NCBI GenBank assembly: GCA_009801085.1
Contig: VNWV01000004.1
Location: 2,356,001-2,420,000, forward strand
Source: Lasiodiplodia sp. COLG20
Taxonomy: Eukaryota; Ascomycota; Dothideomycetes; Botryosphaeriales; Botryosphaeriaceae
Reading direction: 5' to 3'
Length of the DNA stretch: 64,000 nucleotides
Position numbers and translations under genes: made by a program. The notes beneath the pieces were generated by a model that saw only the letters and a program-made list of their open reading frames with translations, had not been told where the DNA came from and did not search any database. Positions 31,694-43,300 of the stretch are shown here, piece by piece (position 1 is the stretch's first letter; the number at the start of each line of letters is the position of its first letter).

Positions 31694-34600
31694 GGTGGCA
31701 GGGTGCAGCGATGCGTTGTTAGCAGTGGCGAGGATGAAGTGGAGCGTGCTGGTGGAGTGGAATCGGGTCGGCGATCCTCAGCACTCGAAGGAACGGTGAG
31801 CTCGCGGGCACAACAAACAACCGGTGACCAGCAGCGTGCCGCGGCGCGCGCGCACAGGTGGATCTCGCAGGATGCTGGGCCGGGCGCACAGTCAGGCCGC
31901 TAGAGCACTACTAACAGTGCTTGCGGATAAGGCGCTGCTGCGGAACAATGGGACGGTGAGGCGGTGGGGAGGGTTGACGAGAGAGTGCGTTGGAGCTTGC
32001 ACCGCTGTAAAAGGCGCGCCTACTGTTTTGCGTCGCTGCACTTGTAAACACAGCAACGGCCCTGAGATCCCTGCAGCTGCCTGCCCAATGAGCGCCGGCC
32101 TCGCACGGGCCACTCGTCCCAGGCCCGGAGAAACGGCCCCGGCAGCGCCGAAAGACGGTCAGCGCGCAACGAACCCAAGGGTCGCTAGCGGCATCGGCAC
32201 GTCCCCACATGCGTCGCCAAGCATGTCGTCACCCCGCAACTGTCCACCGCGCGTCTCCAGACAGATGCGATCTTTTCTTTACCCCTCCGGACTCGCCGCC
32301 ACGCTCGTCGCGCGCACAGTCTGCCGCTTCTATATGTGTCGCATGCCTCCCCGCTGCCGCCCGCCGGCTTCTTGGCCCGCCCGCCCCCGCCGTCGTCCGC
32401 CGGTGCAAGCCCCGCGCTGGCGGCGGCCTGGCGCAGGGCGCGCGCCGGGTGATGCGTCAACGGCGCGCGGGAACGTGACCTAGCACGCGCCCCCTCGACA
32501 TTCGCAACCACGCCGCTCCGCCAGCGCGCCGTCCTGCGACTGTCTTGCGCGCGCCCTACGCCTGTTCTGTGTCTGTTCCGCAGCCGCGCAGGGTGCTGGC
32601 AGGCTGTTGGGCCGTTCGATGGCTTGTGTCGAGTGCCAGCAGGGCGCCCCACTCCAGCCTATCAAGTCAATCGGCACCCGCTTTCCCAAAACTCACCATC
32701 CTGCAAGCGATTCGAACCTCGCGCGATGCGCTCCCGCTCGCGCCGACGTCTAGTGAGGCCCTGCGACCTCAGCCGTGTCGGCGGCGGCAGCAGGCGGCCA
32801 CGAGGGGGCGCCCGGTGTTCCTCTGGCGCTCTGCTGCGCGGGTAGGGTGCGCAGATCTGCCGCGATGCCGCCGTCGCTGAAGAGCACCCGCCAACTCCAC
32901 TTGCGCCGGCCGCGCGCAGCGGCAGACAGGCGTCCAGACACTGCAGCTCCCGGAGCGCGTGGCCTGCTTCCGCGCTCTGCGCAGCACGGTGTGGAGAAGG
33001 GCCGTGTCGCATCACTATCGCCTGTTCCCTCAGGCCTTCCGGCGTAATCGCGGAGAGACGGTCTTGCGCCGTCCGCTGCGATCTGCCAAGTGCAGCTGCA
33101 AGAATGCGAGCTCGGCTGCGGTCTCGCCCGGGCGCGCTCGCTGGCCGTCGTTGCGCGATGTGTTTGCTCGAATCGCCGGGGCCGTTGGGGGGAGGGCCAT
33201 GCCGTGCAGTCCCTTGTGTGGAGCAGCCACCTGGAGACCCATCAAGACCGCCTCAGAGGCGCAGCGCGGCACCCGGTTCGTCCCTGGCTAGTTCCGCCCC
33301 TTCTGCGCTCGCATGCGACGGCCAGAACGATGTCCTGCAGCGTGGCCGCGGAGCCGTTGAGCGCGCGCATGGTCGATGGCAGCGCGGCCTCAGATTGTGC
33401 GATCCGCCCCGGCGCCCGCAACATATCTGCGGCAGCAGCTGTCATTGGCCGTCGCCCGGCCGCGCCAGGCCGCGAGATCCAGGCAAACTCAGGTACCGCT
33501 GGCGTGAATGCTGTTCGCATCGCATTCGCGCTGCTGGGAGGCAGGGCGCATTCGCAGGTCCAGACGAAGGCCCGCTCCCCGCACAAATAGGTGATTTTCA
33601 ACGCGGGCAGAAGAGCAGCTCACGCTAGCACAAGCTGCGTTTCTCGTAGCGACGGAGCTTGTCTGGCATGCATTAGCAGCTCTGGTGCGGATTGGCCCGC
33701 TGCGCTGAGCTCGGGAAGTCTGGCTTCGAAGACTGCGCACCACGGGTATGCGCCGCGCCCGCTGTGAGCGTGCTGGCTGCGCTGCCCTACCGCTGCCCGT
33801 GCTGTCCATGTCACCCAGCCAGCTTGCGTGCGGTGCTTGTGCTGAGGGGCTAGCCGCAACTTTGGACACCGTGAGGGCTGCCAGCGCGAAGGCCTCAGGA
33901 AGCGCATCCGCCTGCGCCGCCGTGTCATGGGCACCGCGCAGCACAGCACTGAGCAGCATTGCGCCTCTGAACCCTGCGACCGCGGCCGGCTGGCGGCTTG
34001 GTGTTTGGCACTTGCGCCTGCCCCCGGGTCGCCGTCCGCTGCGTCGCCAGCGCCCCGTATGCGGCGCGCATCACGTTATATGGGAAACTCCCGAATAAGC
34101 TTGCATGTGAAGCGCAATTGATGGCCGTCTGAGTCGCCTCTGCCCTATTCAGCCCACTTTACCATTTGAACCCGCATTCTTGGGTTCGGGGTGCGGTGTT
34201 GAGCGCATAAGTTGAGCATCCGGCCCGCCTGACACTCGCTAGTCGAGCGTCGCTGGCCGTCACACATCCTCCTCTCCGACTGACCTCCCAGCCTGTACCA
34301 ACACCACCCACCCCAAGCCTCAACTCCTCCCGTAAGTGCCCAGCCGCTTTCGCCAGAGCCCGTCCGGTGCAGCCCTCACCTTCTCGTCGCCCGCCCTGCC
34401 TGCCCCGCCCACATCGTGCCGTCCGAACTGACGTATCGGTGTGCCACAGACGACGACCCGGCGCTTCACGGAACGCCCTCAACTCCCACGCCCACGCCTC
34501 ATCCTCTCTCCTAGGGTATGTCCATACTTTCATGCGCCGAATGCGACCGTGTTCACGGCCATTCAGCGCTCTGTATTCTGCACATCGCTGCTGAGGGGCT

Positions 34601-35055
34601 TCCTCGCCCGGCGCTGCTGCTGCTCCGCCCTGGGGCGCCTCCCATCAGCCCAGGGACGGCAGCCCTGATCAGCAACTCATCTGCACCATCAGCCAGTTCA
34701 CTGATACCGAGCGATGGCTTCGACTATAGATTGCTAACGAAATCCTTCGCCCAGGCCACTGCCCTCCTCCTTTGACCGCTTCTCCACCGACCCCCTCTTC
34801 ACCTCGCGACACCGGCAGGATCGGTGTCTGCCCGAATATCTTCGGCGGGCACGATCCAGATTTGAATACCGGAGACCTCTACGGAAGCCTCCATACCGCA
34901 TATATCACTCTGATATACTTGGTATGGAAGTGTCGAGCCTGCTCACCGACTTCACCCACAAGCAGACCCGCCAAGCCAAAACACCCATCGAGATCCAACA
35001 CACAATCCTCCATCAATCCGACGGAATACAGTTTGCGAGCGACACGAGAAACAAA
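31694..35055. other. GC-rich gene-free interval between the cyclin and the C-terminal Zn2Cys6 gene
   Basis: About 3.3 kb between divergent starts. From about 31.8 to 34.1 kb it is strongly GC-rich with many GCGC and CG steps. Frames of 70-220 codons therefore overlap on both strands, and none has a recognised domain. At 34.3-34.9 kb the sequence turns C/T-rich, with donor-like GTAAGT (about 34333) and GTATGT (about 34516), which could be 5' UTR introns of the downstream regulator. An upstream in-frame ATG at 34924 lies here too. Confidence 0.5.
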
Positions 35056-36992
35056 ATGGGCTCAGTGTATCAGACTCACTCTCCCATCGACATTCCCATG
35101 GGCGGCGGGTGGCCACTGCCGTCGCAGACCATCAATGCGAAGCCGAAGCATGTCAGCTTCGAGCTGCTGCTGGAGGGGCCGCACTCTCGCGCGCGCCTGC
35201 CGATGAGGGTGAACATCTGGCCGCACGACACCACGGAATCGATCGTTGCGACCGTTAAGAACTTCCACGGCATCTACGATGGTCAGGGCTACGGTGTGAG
35301 CTTCGAGGACCGCCACGGCAACACCCTTATCGCGAGATACGAAAACTTCGAGCACAACATGACCGTCTTCGTTCGCCGGATACCGCAAGACATCGATGAC
35401 TTCAATCCTACCCCTCGCCAATCCCTCTCCCCTCGCAAGACCCGCCTCGATGAGCCCTTCCAGATGCTCCCTCCTCAACTCCTCTCTCGACCCTCTTCCC
35501 GATCGGCCAGAAATCGCAGCATGTCGCCGGATAACCAGCGCGGTCGCCGCAGCCTGTCCAGGAGCACCAACCGCAAGTCCCGCTCTCGCCCAGGCTTCAA
35601 GAGCAGAGCAACGAGCTCGCACGGCAGCCTTGCCGACCTCAATGGCGACTACAGTGACAGCGAGGCGGGTGAGGGATCCGTCACAAGCTCGCGCAGGGAC
35701 AATGTTGCGAGTGCAGAGATCAGCTTGGATAATATTGTCGAGGGCGGTCGACGAAAGCGCGCCAAATTCGACAGCTCGGTAAGCCTTCCGCCGCACCATA
35801 CTTTGCACGTTCTCTGTGCTCTAACAAAGAGTGTTTCATTCAGGAATTACCGCTTTTTGCACCGCCTCAGGTGCCCGTGACTGCGTCCATCTCGTCTGTT
35901 TCCCCGCAGCGACGCATTAGCAGCAACAATGATGTATCGCCTTACTCGTATTCCAACCAGCAGACGTTTTCCTACACGCACCCTCTGCCCTCACCGCAAA
36001 GCCACGGGGATGTTTCATACGTGCAGGGGTTCCCAATGGGAACTCCATACGCTACCTCCAGTGGCCAGCCGCACGGACACCGACCGCGTACACGTGGCAC
36101 CGGTCAAGGCATCCCGCGAAACTCCTACGGTGGTGTTCTTCCCACTCCCGACCCTACGATCGGCGGAAGTGTTATCTCTGATGAGGACGTCGCTCTTCAA
36201 CTCATGCGTCTTGGCGACGCCTCGAACTTCTCGTCCCACGGTCGCCACTCCACCTCGACCATTGACGATGCGCTGAGCGGCAAAGCTGAGCTTGCTTCGT
36301 CTGACGAATGCAGTGACGACGGAAGCGATGTCGACGAGTTCCCTGCTTACACGGAATCGCTTGGTTCTGCGATCCATACGCACGACCATGGACTGCACCG
36401 TTACGACAGTGCGGACGAGAGTGACGAGTACGACGACAGGGACTCGTTCAGAGGCGACAGCGACGACATTGTCCCCGACGACAACGGCATGGGCAGGCCG
36501 AAGGCGATGAAGAAGCGCGCGGGATCCCTGGTGACCAAGCTGTCCACCAAGGCAATCAAGTCTCGTGCCCACGGCTTCAAGAGCAAGGTGAAGACGCCGA
36601 CGGTCGCAAAGGCCCCCATCTCGCCGACTTCTCTTCCCCCAGCATCGCGCAAGACGTCGAGTGCGTCGCTCTCGATGCCGACGTTTGCGCCCGATGAGGA
36701 GGACCTGTCTACCAAGCCTCGCTGCCAGCGCTGCAGGAAGAGCAAGAAGGGATGCGACCGCCAGCGGCCTTGCCAGCGCTGCAAGGACGCGGGCATCGGC
36801 ATTGACGGCTGTGTCAGCGAAGATGAGGGCAACGGCCGGAAGGGCCGTTACGGTCGCCACATGGGTGTCCCCGTCAAGAAGATCATCCCTGATGCACCTA
36901 CGTTCCACGAGACACCCAGCGCTATGGGTAGCACGGGCGGCTACAGCGCTCTCACCGCAGCCGCCGACAAGAACAAGAAGCGCAAGAGATAA
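35056..36992 (+). CDS. Regulator with C-terminal Zn(II)2Cys6 motif
   Basis: Exons 35056-35778 and 35844-36992 (65-nt intron) give 623 residues from MGSVYQTHSP; an ATG at 34924 in the same frame would add 44. The N-terminal domain (about residues 30-115: KPKHVSFELLLEG, VNIWPHDTTESIVATVKNF, YGVSFEDRHGNTLI) resembles a ubiquitin-like/PB1-like fold. A Ser/Arg-rich stretch (SRPSSRSARNRSMSP), a disordered acidic middle and basic patches follow. The zinc cluster is at the far C-terminus (C535 onward; CQRCRKSKKGCDRQRPCQRC) with spacing C-x2-C-x6-C-x5-C-x2-C-x9-C. The C-terminal position of the cluster is uncommon. The protein ends in KNKKRKR, a likely NLS. I cannot name a characterised orthologue with certainty. 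Confidence 0.85.
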
Positions 36993-38605
36993 ATCCATCT
37001 TGTATATTTCCTCAGCGACATGTCTACAGTACCGGCGTTGGCGGCTAGCGGTTTGATTTTCAGCGCACTTACTCGTCCGGATGGATGCGTCGCCTCCCCC
37101 AACCTCCTTTCTCAGCGACGATCCGTTCCCTACCTTTCTTCTGTCATGTGATTTATAGCCGTGGTTACGGTCGTTCGAGCGTGGTTTTGGGTTGGGCGGT
37201 GTTAGGGGCGGAGTTATTTTTTTCACGCGTCAACATTCCTTACTTAAGAAAAAAGTTTAATCGGGCTTCGATATTCCAAGGGCCAGGTCACCGTCGCAGG
37301 ACGGACGAGCCAGACCTTTGCACGAGGTTTGGACAAATTGCACGGTGGGATGCTGAAAGGATGACGGGCAATGACGATTGGGGGGCTACATATGACGGCG
37401 TGATGGTGGTGGGTGGTCGGCTGGCGGATGGCGGCTTTCTTATTCTTGTTTCTTTTCTCGCCGTGTCTTGGTTCATATCTGGCTATGGGTTTTCAAAGGT
37501 GTTGGGCATTGGAGATGAGGGGCAAATGTTGTAACTCTCATCAGCAAGAAAAATCCGATATGGTCAAAATGCCTCTTTTGGACTGCGTGAGTAAGCAGAT
37601 TAAGCTTCGCCTGCTGTGACACAACAAGCACGCTCACAACGGCAACGATGGTTGGCTTGGAGACGGCAGAACAGAGGTGTTACAAAGGCCGCGTACCTTT
37701 GACGGGGAAACGGAGCCGGCATCCAGAGCCCGCGAGATTGCTGCAGGACCTTACTCTCAAACAAGCCCAGGCCTGTGGTTAGCCGCCTGGAGACGTACTC
37801 TCAGGAGGGTGTACTCAGGACGCAGGCGTCAACCGGGCACGTGAATGGTTGTTGGGCAGGGCTCGATTCGGCTCCACAAGCCTTCAGCGGCGTTCCGTCC
37901 GCGACAGGGTGGGAAAAGCCAGGAGCCACGGCCCGTTCCCGAAGAAGTTTGGAGATCGGGGTCTAGAATATTGCCTCCTCGGACAACACATTCCTCGACC
38001 TTCGGTCATGAGGAGAAGTAATGAGGCCGAGTTGACTGTTTCACGATCTGCCGCCGTACCCGAATTTTTCTCCATCTGCGCTGTCTTGCCTCGAGCGCTC
38101 GGACAGGCTGCTGACTCGCGCGGCTCGAGCTGCACGTTCCCGCGCTCGCATCGTCATCGCGAATGAGATGCGCGCCTGCGACGCCCGGGGGCCATTGGGC
38201 AGCTGCGCACTTGAAATGTATTGTTAGAACGCGCCGGCGGGCGGCTCAAGCAGGCGTCGAATGCGACAGATGCAGGCACACAGCACCGCTCGATTGCCTG
38301 GCAGCTCGTCCTGCGCGCGGTTGCACTACAGTTGCGCCTGTGTTGGCGAACCGTGGTCTGGCTGGCCTCAGCCTCGCGCGCTACCACAGGCGGTCGTAAT
38401 CCTTCGCGCTGGCACTTGCGGCGCAGCCTTGCCGCCTGGAGTCCGCGGAGCAGCAAATCGTACCACTATCCTTTGCCACCGACCTATACTAGCACCGTCT
38501 CCTGCGCCCGCTGTGTTCCTCCTCCAGGCGCGCGTCCCTCGTTCATTCGCAAACGCAGCGCTGCAGCGGAAACGGCCCGCGCCTTCGTAGCGCCCCGCCA
38601 CCACC
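36993..38605. other. Intergenic region, no gene seen
   Basis: 3' flank of the regulator and promoter of the transglutaminase-like gene. The frame at 38221-38853 overlaps the true start of the next gene out of register and is a shadow. Confidence 0.5.
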
Positions 38606-40603
38606 ATGGCCGACGATCCAGCTCCGATCCCTTCGCTCAAGGCCCGCATTGCTGCCCTGAATCTCAACGAGACAACTGGAAGACCCCCGCCCGTCTATGG
38701 CCAGCCCGTGTCTGCAAAGAAGCGCCCTCCACCCCCACCGCCCGCGAACCCTCCGCCCCGCCTGTCTGCAGACGATCGCAGCCAGTCCGTGACCCTGCCC
38801 ACCGAGAGCTATGCGCCGACGAATGCCAGACCCATTGGCAACCTGCCTGCTGAACCCAGCACTCAGCAGAAGCACGTCCTGCCTCCCCCGTCCCTAGGAA
38901 CCGCGAGCGAGGCCAGACCGTCGCTACCACCACGTCCATCGAGGTCCTCGCAGAACGCGCCGTCTTTGCCTCCCCGCCGCCCGTCTGAGCAGAGCGTCCG
39001 ACGAAAAGAGTCGCAAGAGTCTATATCTACCGTCGCCTCATGGCGCTCTGCGGGGTCGGCACTCTCGGGTCGCACAAGCGTGACGTCAGGCACAATACAC
39101 GGCGAAGCTGCTGTGTCGTCCAACCGCGTCAAGGCGCCGCTGTTCGATCCTTCCAAGCTGCCTCCGCTGCCGCCCAAGAAGACACAGGAGGAGAAGGATG
39201 CGGAGCTTGCTAGACACGATCCAGTGCGCGCCAAGTACCTGAACAGGACTTCGAGCTCCCACTCGAATAATGCCAAGGCGCAACCGCCTGCGCTCCCATC
39301 AAGGCCAAGTCTTCCGCCGCGTCCTAGCACAACGCAAAATGGTTCAGCAGTGGAGCGCAAGCCCCGGCGATCAGCCCTCGAGTGGGGTTTGAACAAGAGT
39401 ACGGAGCAGGCACCGGCATTGCCTGCAAGCCGCCCAGGCCAACAGTCTGCTGCCTCGCCGCCGCCTCCAGTCCCCGTTGGCTCTCGCCCTGACCTTGCTG
39501 CTCTCCAAGCCAGCAAGCCGAGACCTGGCGGTACGCATTCCTGCCTCAAGTGCCGTGATTTCCGTGCTGTAGATGCGCATGCTGCGCGCTTCCCCCGCGA
39601 AGCTATTCCCTCCCACGATATTTCCTGGCTGGCCCACCAGCTCACTGACCCTTTCCCATCTCCCACTGACAAAGCTCGCGCTCTCTTCACATGGCTTCAC
39701 CACAACATCAACTACAACGCCCCCGCTTTCTTCAACCACAACGTCCAGCCCAGCACCCCCTCCTCGACCATTGCTACCGGCCTTGCCGTCTGCGAGGGTT
39801 ACGCCGGCCTCTTTGCCGCGCTCGCCGCGGCCGTGGGGCTAGAAGCCGTCGTCGTCGGTGGGCATGGCAAGGGATTCGGCTACTCGCCGCTGGCGCCAGG
39901 CGCCCCCGTGCCGCCCTTCTCGTGCGGGCACGCGTGGAACGCGGTGCGCATCGACGGCGGCGAGTGGAAGCTGATCGACTGCTGCTGGGGCGCGGGCCAC
40001 ATCGACGGCGGCACCCAGGCCTACACGCGCAAGTTCTCGCCCGAGTGCTTCTACGCCGACAACGTCGAGTTCGGCCTGCGCCACTTCCCAGAGAACCCGG
40101 CGTACTTTTTCCGCAACGACGGCCGCCCGAGCATCGCCTGGGAGGAGTACATCGCCGCGGCGCCCGAAGCCAACGTGTACGGCTTCGCCGTCTCGGCCGG
40201 CCTCAGCAAGACGGGCTTCGCGCCCGCGGTGCGCCAGATCCGCATCCACGACCCGGACCCGGCCGCGCCTGCCGTCATCCGGTTCCAGTGGGAGAAGCGC
40301 TGCCCGCACTACGACGGCGAGGCGCTGGGAGAGGGCGGGCCGTACATGTTCTTCCTGGCCATCGAGGGCAGGGATGGCCGAAACAAGCAGTTTTTGCCCA
40401 TGAACACGGACGGCCGGTTCTGGTGGCTGGATGTCGAGAGAGTCGAGCTGGGCGCCCCGGGCCAGACGATAATGGCGTGCGCGGGTGACAAGTGGCACGG
40501 TGGTCCGGAGGGGAGTGGTAGGGGCGTGACGAGGCAGATGTGGGAGGCGGATCGGTATGGGTTTAGGAATTATCAGGGGATTGCGGTTTGGGATCTGGTG
40601 TAA
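38606..40603 (+). CDS. Proline-rich transglutaminase-like (Cyk3-type) protein
   Basis: Intronless, 665 residues. The N-terminal half is disordered, with many proline-rich SH3-ligand-like motifs (KKRPPPPPPANPPPR, SLPPRPS, LPPLPPKK). A transglutaminase-like domain follows, with Cys396 (LAVCEGYAG), His442 (CGHAWNAVRIDG) and Asp458 (KLIDCCWGAG), the full Cys-His-Asp triad. A beta-rich C-terminal region comes last. The pattern matches the transglutaminase-like core of the fungal cytokinesis protein Cyk3, but the N-terminal SH3 domain of Cyk3 is absent. A cortical or septation role, with the Pro motifs recruiting SH3 proteins, is an inference. In yeast Cyk3 the equivalent site is degenerate; here the triad looks intact. 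Confidence 0.82.
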   Translation: MADDPAPIPSLKARIAALNLNETTGRPPPVYGQPVSAKKRPPPPPPANPPPRLSADDRSQSVTLPTESYAPTNARPIGNLPAEPSTQQKHVLPPPSLGTASEARPSLPPRPSRSSQNAPSLPPRRPSEQSVRRKESQESISTVASWRSAGSALSGRTSVTSGTIHGEAAVSSNRVKAPLFDPSKLPPLPPKKTQEEKDAELARHDPVRAKYLNRTSSSHSNNAKAQPPALPSRPSLPPRPSTTQNGSAVERKPRRSALEWGLNKSTEQAPALPASRPGQQSAASPPPPVPVGSRPDLAALQASKPRPGGTHSCLKCRDFRAVDAHAARFPREAIPSHDISWLAHQLTDPFPSPTDKARALFTWLHHNINYNAPAFFNHNVQPSTPSSTIATGLAVCEGYAGLFAALAAAVGLEAVVVGGHGKGFGYSPLAPGAPVPPFSCGHAWNAVRIDGGEWKLIDCCWGAGHIDGGTQAYTRKFSPECFYADNVEFGLRHFPENPAYFFRNDGRPSIAWEEYIAAAPEANVYGFAVSAGLSKTGFAPAVRQIRIHDPDPAAPAVIRFQWEKRCPHYDGEALGEGGPYMFFLAIEGRDGRNKQFLPMNTDGRFWWLDVERVELGAPGQTIMACAGDKWHGGPEGSGRGVTRQMWEADRYGFRNYQGIAVWDLV

Positions 40604-41701
40604 ATAAGGGGTGGATGAGGATTGGATATCAGGATTGGATATGAGGATTTGGGATTAAGGTTGGAGATGAGAAGAGAAGAAGCGGTGATGTATACCCTGA
40701 TTTGCTCCAATGAGCTTTTACTACTCGGTAGTTCTAATTCTTTAACGGTTCGGATATGATATCGGCGCAAATGTCTCCATGTCGGTGTCGGTGTCGGCAA
40801 TCTCCCTGGACCATGTGGGAGGCCGAGAGCAGAAGTCATTGCGCCGCATAGTGCGTGCGATTCACAAAACTCCAGCCAGGCCGATTAAAGTCAACTTCCC
40901 AACAACCTCCCGGGAGCATGAAAGGGCGAATTCCGAATGAGAAAGTTTTGGTAAGTAGGAAGCCAGGAATGTTGATCCACCACGGAGTGTCCCGCACGAC
41001 CACTTACAGAGGCCGGAAGCTAGCGTAAGTTTGTCTTTCTGTGTATCAAATGGATTATCTCTTCTGGAGCACCACAATTACCCTCTGTTCCAAGACTCAG
41101 TTGCTTCCTCGAGCTAACCTTCGGCTCTGATGCCCACCTGTATGACGACATGGAGCTACTTCCCTTTACAGACTAGTAGGGAGATGTCAAGTATCGGATT
41201 GTGCAACACGTACATTCGGCTACTGCTAAGGCTGAAATATCGGATACACGAACATGTCCGTACCCGTCCGGAGAGAGGGAACAGCAAAGAAGGCGAGACT
41301 GCCAACTAGTCAGTGATACTGAAGGTATCATGGAACAGTAGCCTACTAATATTGGAACCCGGCCGCGTTTGCCTCCGAAGTATGCCCTCGTGGACCATCT
41401 CAACTCACCGAAAATATGCCAAAAAAAGATATCTTCGTCAAACCAGTTTCGATCGGCAACCAAAATTCGTGAAAGGCAACGCACACTCGGGAGTTTACGT
41501 CGCGGGAAATGTACGGCTGCTTGGATCCTCACAATCACCTCACGAGCGGGAAAGAATCACTTGTTGTGCTTGAAAAACACCATAAGGATGCCTCTATAAA
41601 AGGAGAACAAGTGTATTCCTTTCTTTGCTTTCACGCTGCTCTCTTCAGCAACAGGTTATTCATCAGTCAACGAATCGAGTGCATTCAAGCTATCACCTAG
41701 C
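40604..41701. other. Intergenic region, promoter of the secreted-protein gene at its end
   Basis: No gene seen. Composition becomes AT-richer toward 41.7 kb, marking the start of the accessory-looking stretch. Confidence 0.5.
41595..41603 (+). promoter_or_regulatory. TATA box of the secreted-protein gene
   Basis: TATAAAAGG stands about 100 nt before the ATG at 41702. It is the clearest canonical TATA element in the window. TATA-driven promoters are common for inducible genes in fungi. Confidence 0.6.
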
Positions 41702-42714
41702 ATGCATTGGACACTGAGCCTCATGATACTCTACATTGGGTCCGCCACTGCCATAGCTATCAGCAGACAAGATGGGGCCACGGGCAATGATACGCTATCA
41801 AAGCGCCAGTGCTGGCCGTACAAGCAGACAAAGTTTGTAGACAACAACTCCGCCCCCTCTTTAAACCTCAGCCTTTTGCGCTTTCTCACTTTCCTAGGAA
41901 TTTAATAAATCATCTGATCACGCTGCAGAAATGTTTACTTTTGCTAACAACAACAAAAAGGAAAGTCGGAAACGGCAGCCCTCGCGACGTCGTTTACCAC
42001 GAGCAGGTGACGGACACCCTCCAATGCCACCCATTCAACGAATGCTCCATAGCCAATGAAGAAGAGCAGACGATCCAAGTCAGCTTTAGCGCGTCGATCA
42101 TACCCGCTGAGTGGTACGTACCGCCGCCTATCAGAGCTCCTTTTTCTTGTTCCTTCCCTATCTCCCCTTCCATTTGACCGAGCCCGACCCTTTCCGAAAG
42201 CGGAACCAGAACAAAAGGGCGACATGCTAACAACCCCCCGATTTCCAAATCCAGGATCGATGCTGGCTTCAGCGTCGCCAAGAGCTGGTCCACCGGCGTT
42301 TCGCACGAGTGCTCGGGCGGACCAGGTGACACCGTCTGCCTGTGGGCCCGCACACCGTATGTCGAGTATGAAGTGCACAACATCGACTACGATACGTGCA
42401 GCGTTTTCGGGACTGACGCCGAACGCTTTCGCATCAAAAGTCCAATCAAGGACGAGGGCCTTCGCCCGTATTGCGTCGTGGGTATTGAATATTGTAGGAA
42501 TAAGGGAGATAACTATGGCAATTTGATGGACTGGAGGAGTATCCTTATTGGTATCGTAAAGGAAAGTGACCGAGGTTTCGGTGGTGCTGAGTGGATGGGA
42601 CTGGCTGTCGTTTTGTCCTTGTTGGTTCTCTGTAGTCGTGTTCACTTGCTTACTCTCCTCTTAAAATGTTACCCGAAGCCTGAAATATCTGATGAACACT
42701 ATATTCTGCTTTGA
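41702..42714 (+). CDS. Secreted cysteine-containing protein, effector-like
   Basis: Three exons, 41702-41832, 41961-42113 and 42255-42714, give 247 residues. Intron 1 (GTTTGT..AAG, with GCTAAC branch) and intron 2 (GTACGT..CAG) both restore the frame (QTK|KVGNG, AEW|IDAGFSVAKSW). MHWTLSLMILYIGSATAIA is a signal peptide. A Kex2-like Lys-Arg follows at residues 34-35, just before Gln36-Cys37. The mature part has spaced cysteines (TLQCHPFNEC, HECSGGPGDTVCLWARTPY, YDTCSVF, YCVVGIEYC). This is the texture of a widespread fungal secreted-protein family of unknown function. The C-terminus carries a hydrophobic stretch (WMGLAVVLSLLVLC), either a membrane tail or read-through into non-coding sequence, so the true end is uncertain. 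Confidence 0.7.
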
Positions 42715-43300
42715 TCAAAGATTTCAAGCTCACTTATCCGGCTCTAGAGCCTTTATTGGGTTTCCACTTGCTGTTTTCGGTACTCCGCATCATCCATGCG
42801 GGATGTGGACTTTATAAATGCCAAACGATACTCATACGAAGTGACCAGCGACTTGGACTCCATTACGGCCTTTTCACCAATATATTATATCCCGGAGGTA
42901 GCATTACAGGAGATACGCGGCTTCAAAGCTGACAAGTTCTCTCTTGCTTGTGTATTTGCAGAAATGATAGCCACTCTTCTTCACAAGAGGGAAGATCTTT
43001 TGGACCTCCGAGAGCCCACTGAAACAAATGATTCCACGCCAACATTCCGTCTATACGACACTTTCTCAAAAGAGAAAGCGGACAGGAATCAAACATTCGC
43101 TTGAGATGCACTGGGGCTCCGCTGCGGCACAAATGATGGACGAATATGGAGCAAAGCGGCCGTCCGCTTCTAAACTCATAATCAGATCTGAGCCAAATGA
43201 GAAGCATACATGTTGTGAATCTGCAGGACCAATTCGAAGAAAAATACCGGCAGCCAAATTCATGGAGCTTTTCGTGCAAGAGAAGCATGACACTGTATAG
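42715..43300 (+). pseudogene. Relic of a Ser/Thr protein kinase domain (C-lobe)
   Basis: Scattered in-register pieces in two frames resemble a fungal kinase C-lobe. Visible pieces are SPIYYIPEVALQEIRGFKADKFSLACVFAEM (APE and DxxSLA-type helix F region) at about 42868-42965, REPTETNDSTPTF, and, in another frame, MMDEYGAKRPSASKL at about 43133-43180 (the RPSA end of kinase domains). The upstream FHLLFSVLRIIHAG could be the pre-catalytic-loop helix, but the HRD-type loop is not intact. The N-lobe is absent. Frame changes and missing catalytic residues point to a decayed gene. Confidence 0.55.

Noticed and set aside
31824..33628. Several 75-220-codon ORFs on both strands in the GC-rich interval
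   Set aside because: They overlap in many frames, are Arg/Ala/Pro-biased as expected from GC-rich non-coding DNA, and show no motif.
38221..38853. 210-codon + strand ORF
   Set aside because: Overlaps the true start of the transglutaminase-like gene in a different frame; compositional shadow.
39691..40488. 265-codon Arg-rich ORF inside the transglutaminase-like gene
   Set aside because: Out-of-frame shadow of a GC-rich coding exon that has clear catalytic motifs in the real frame. The same holds for 59151-60257 inside the HET gene.
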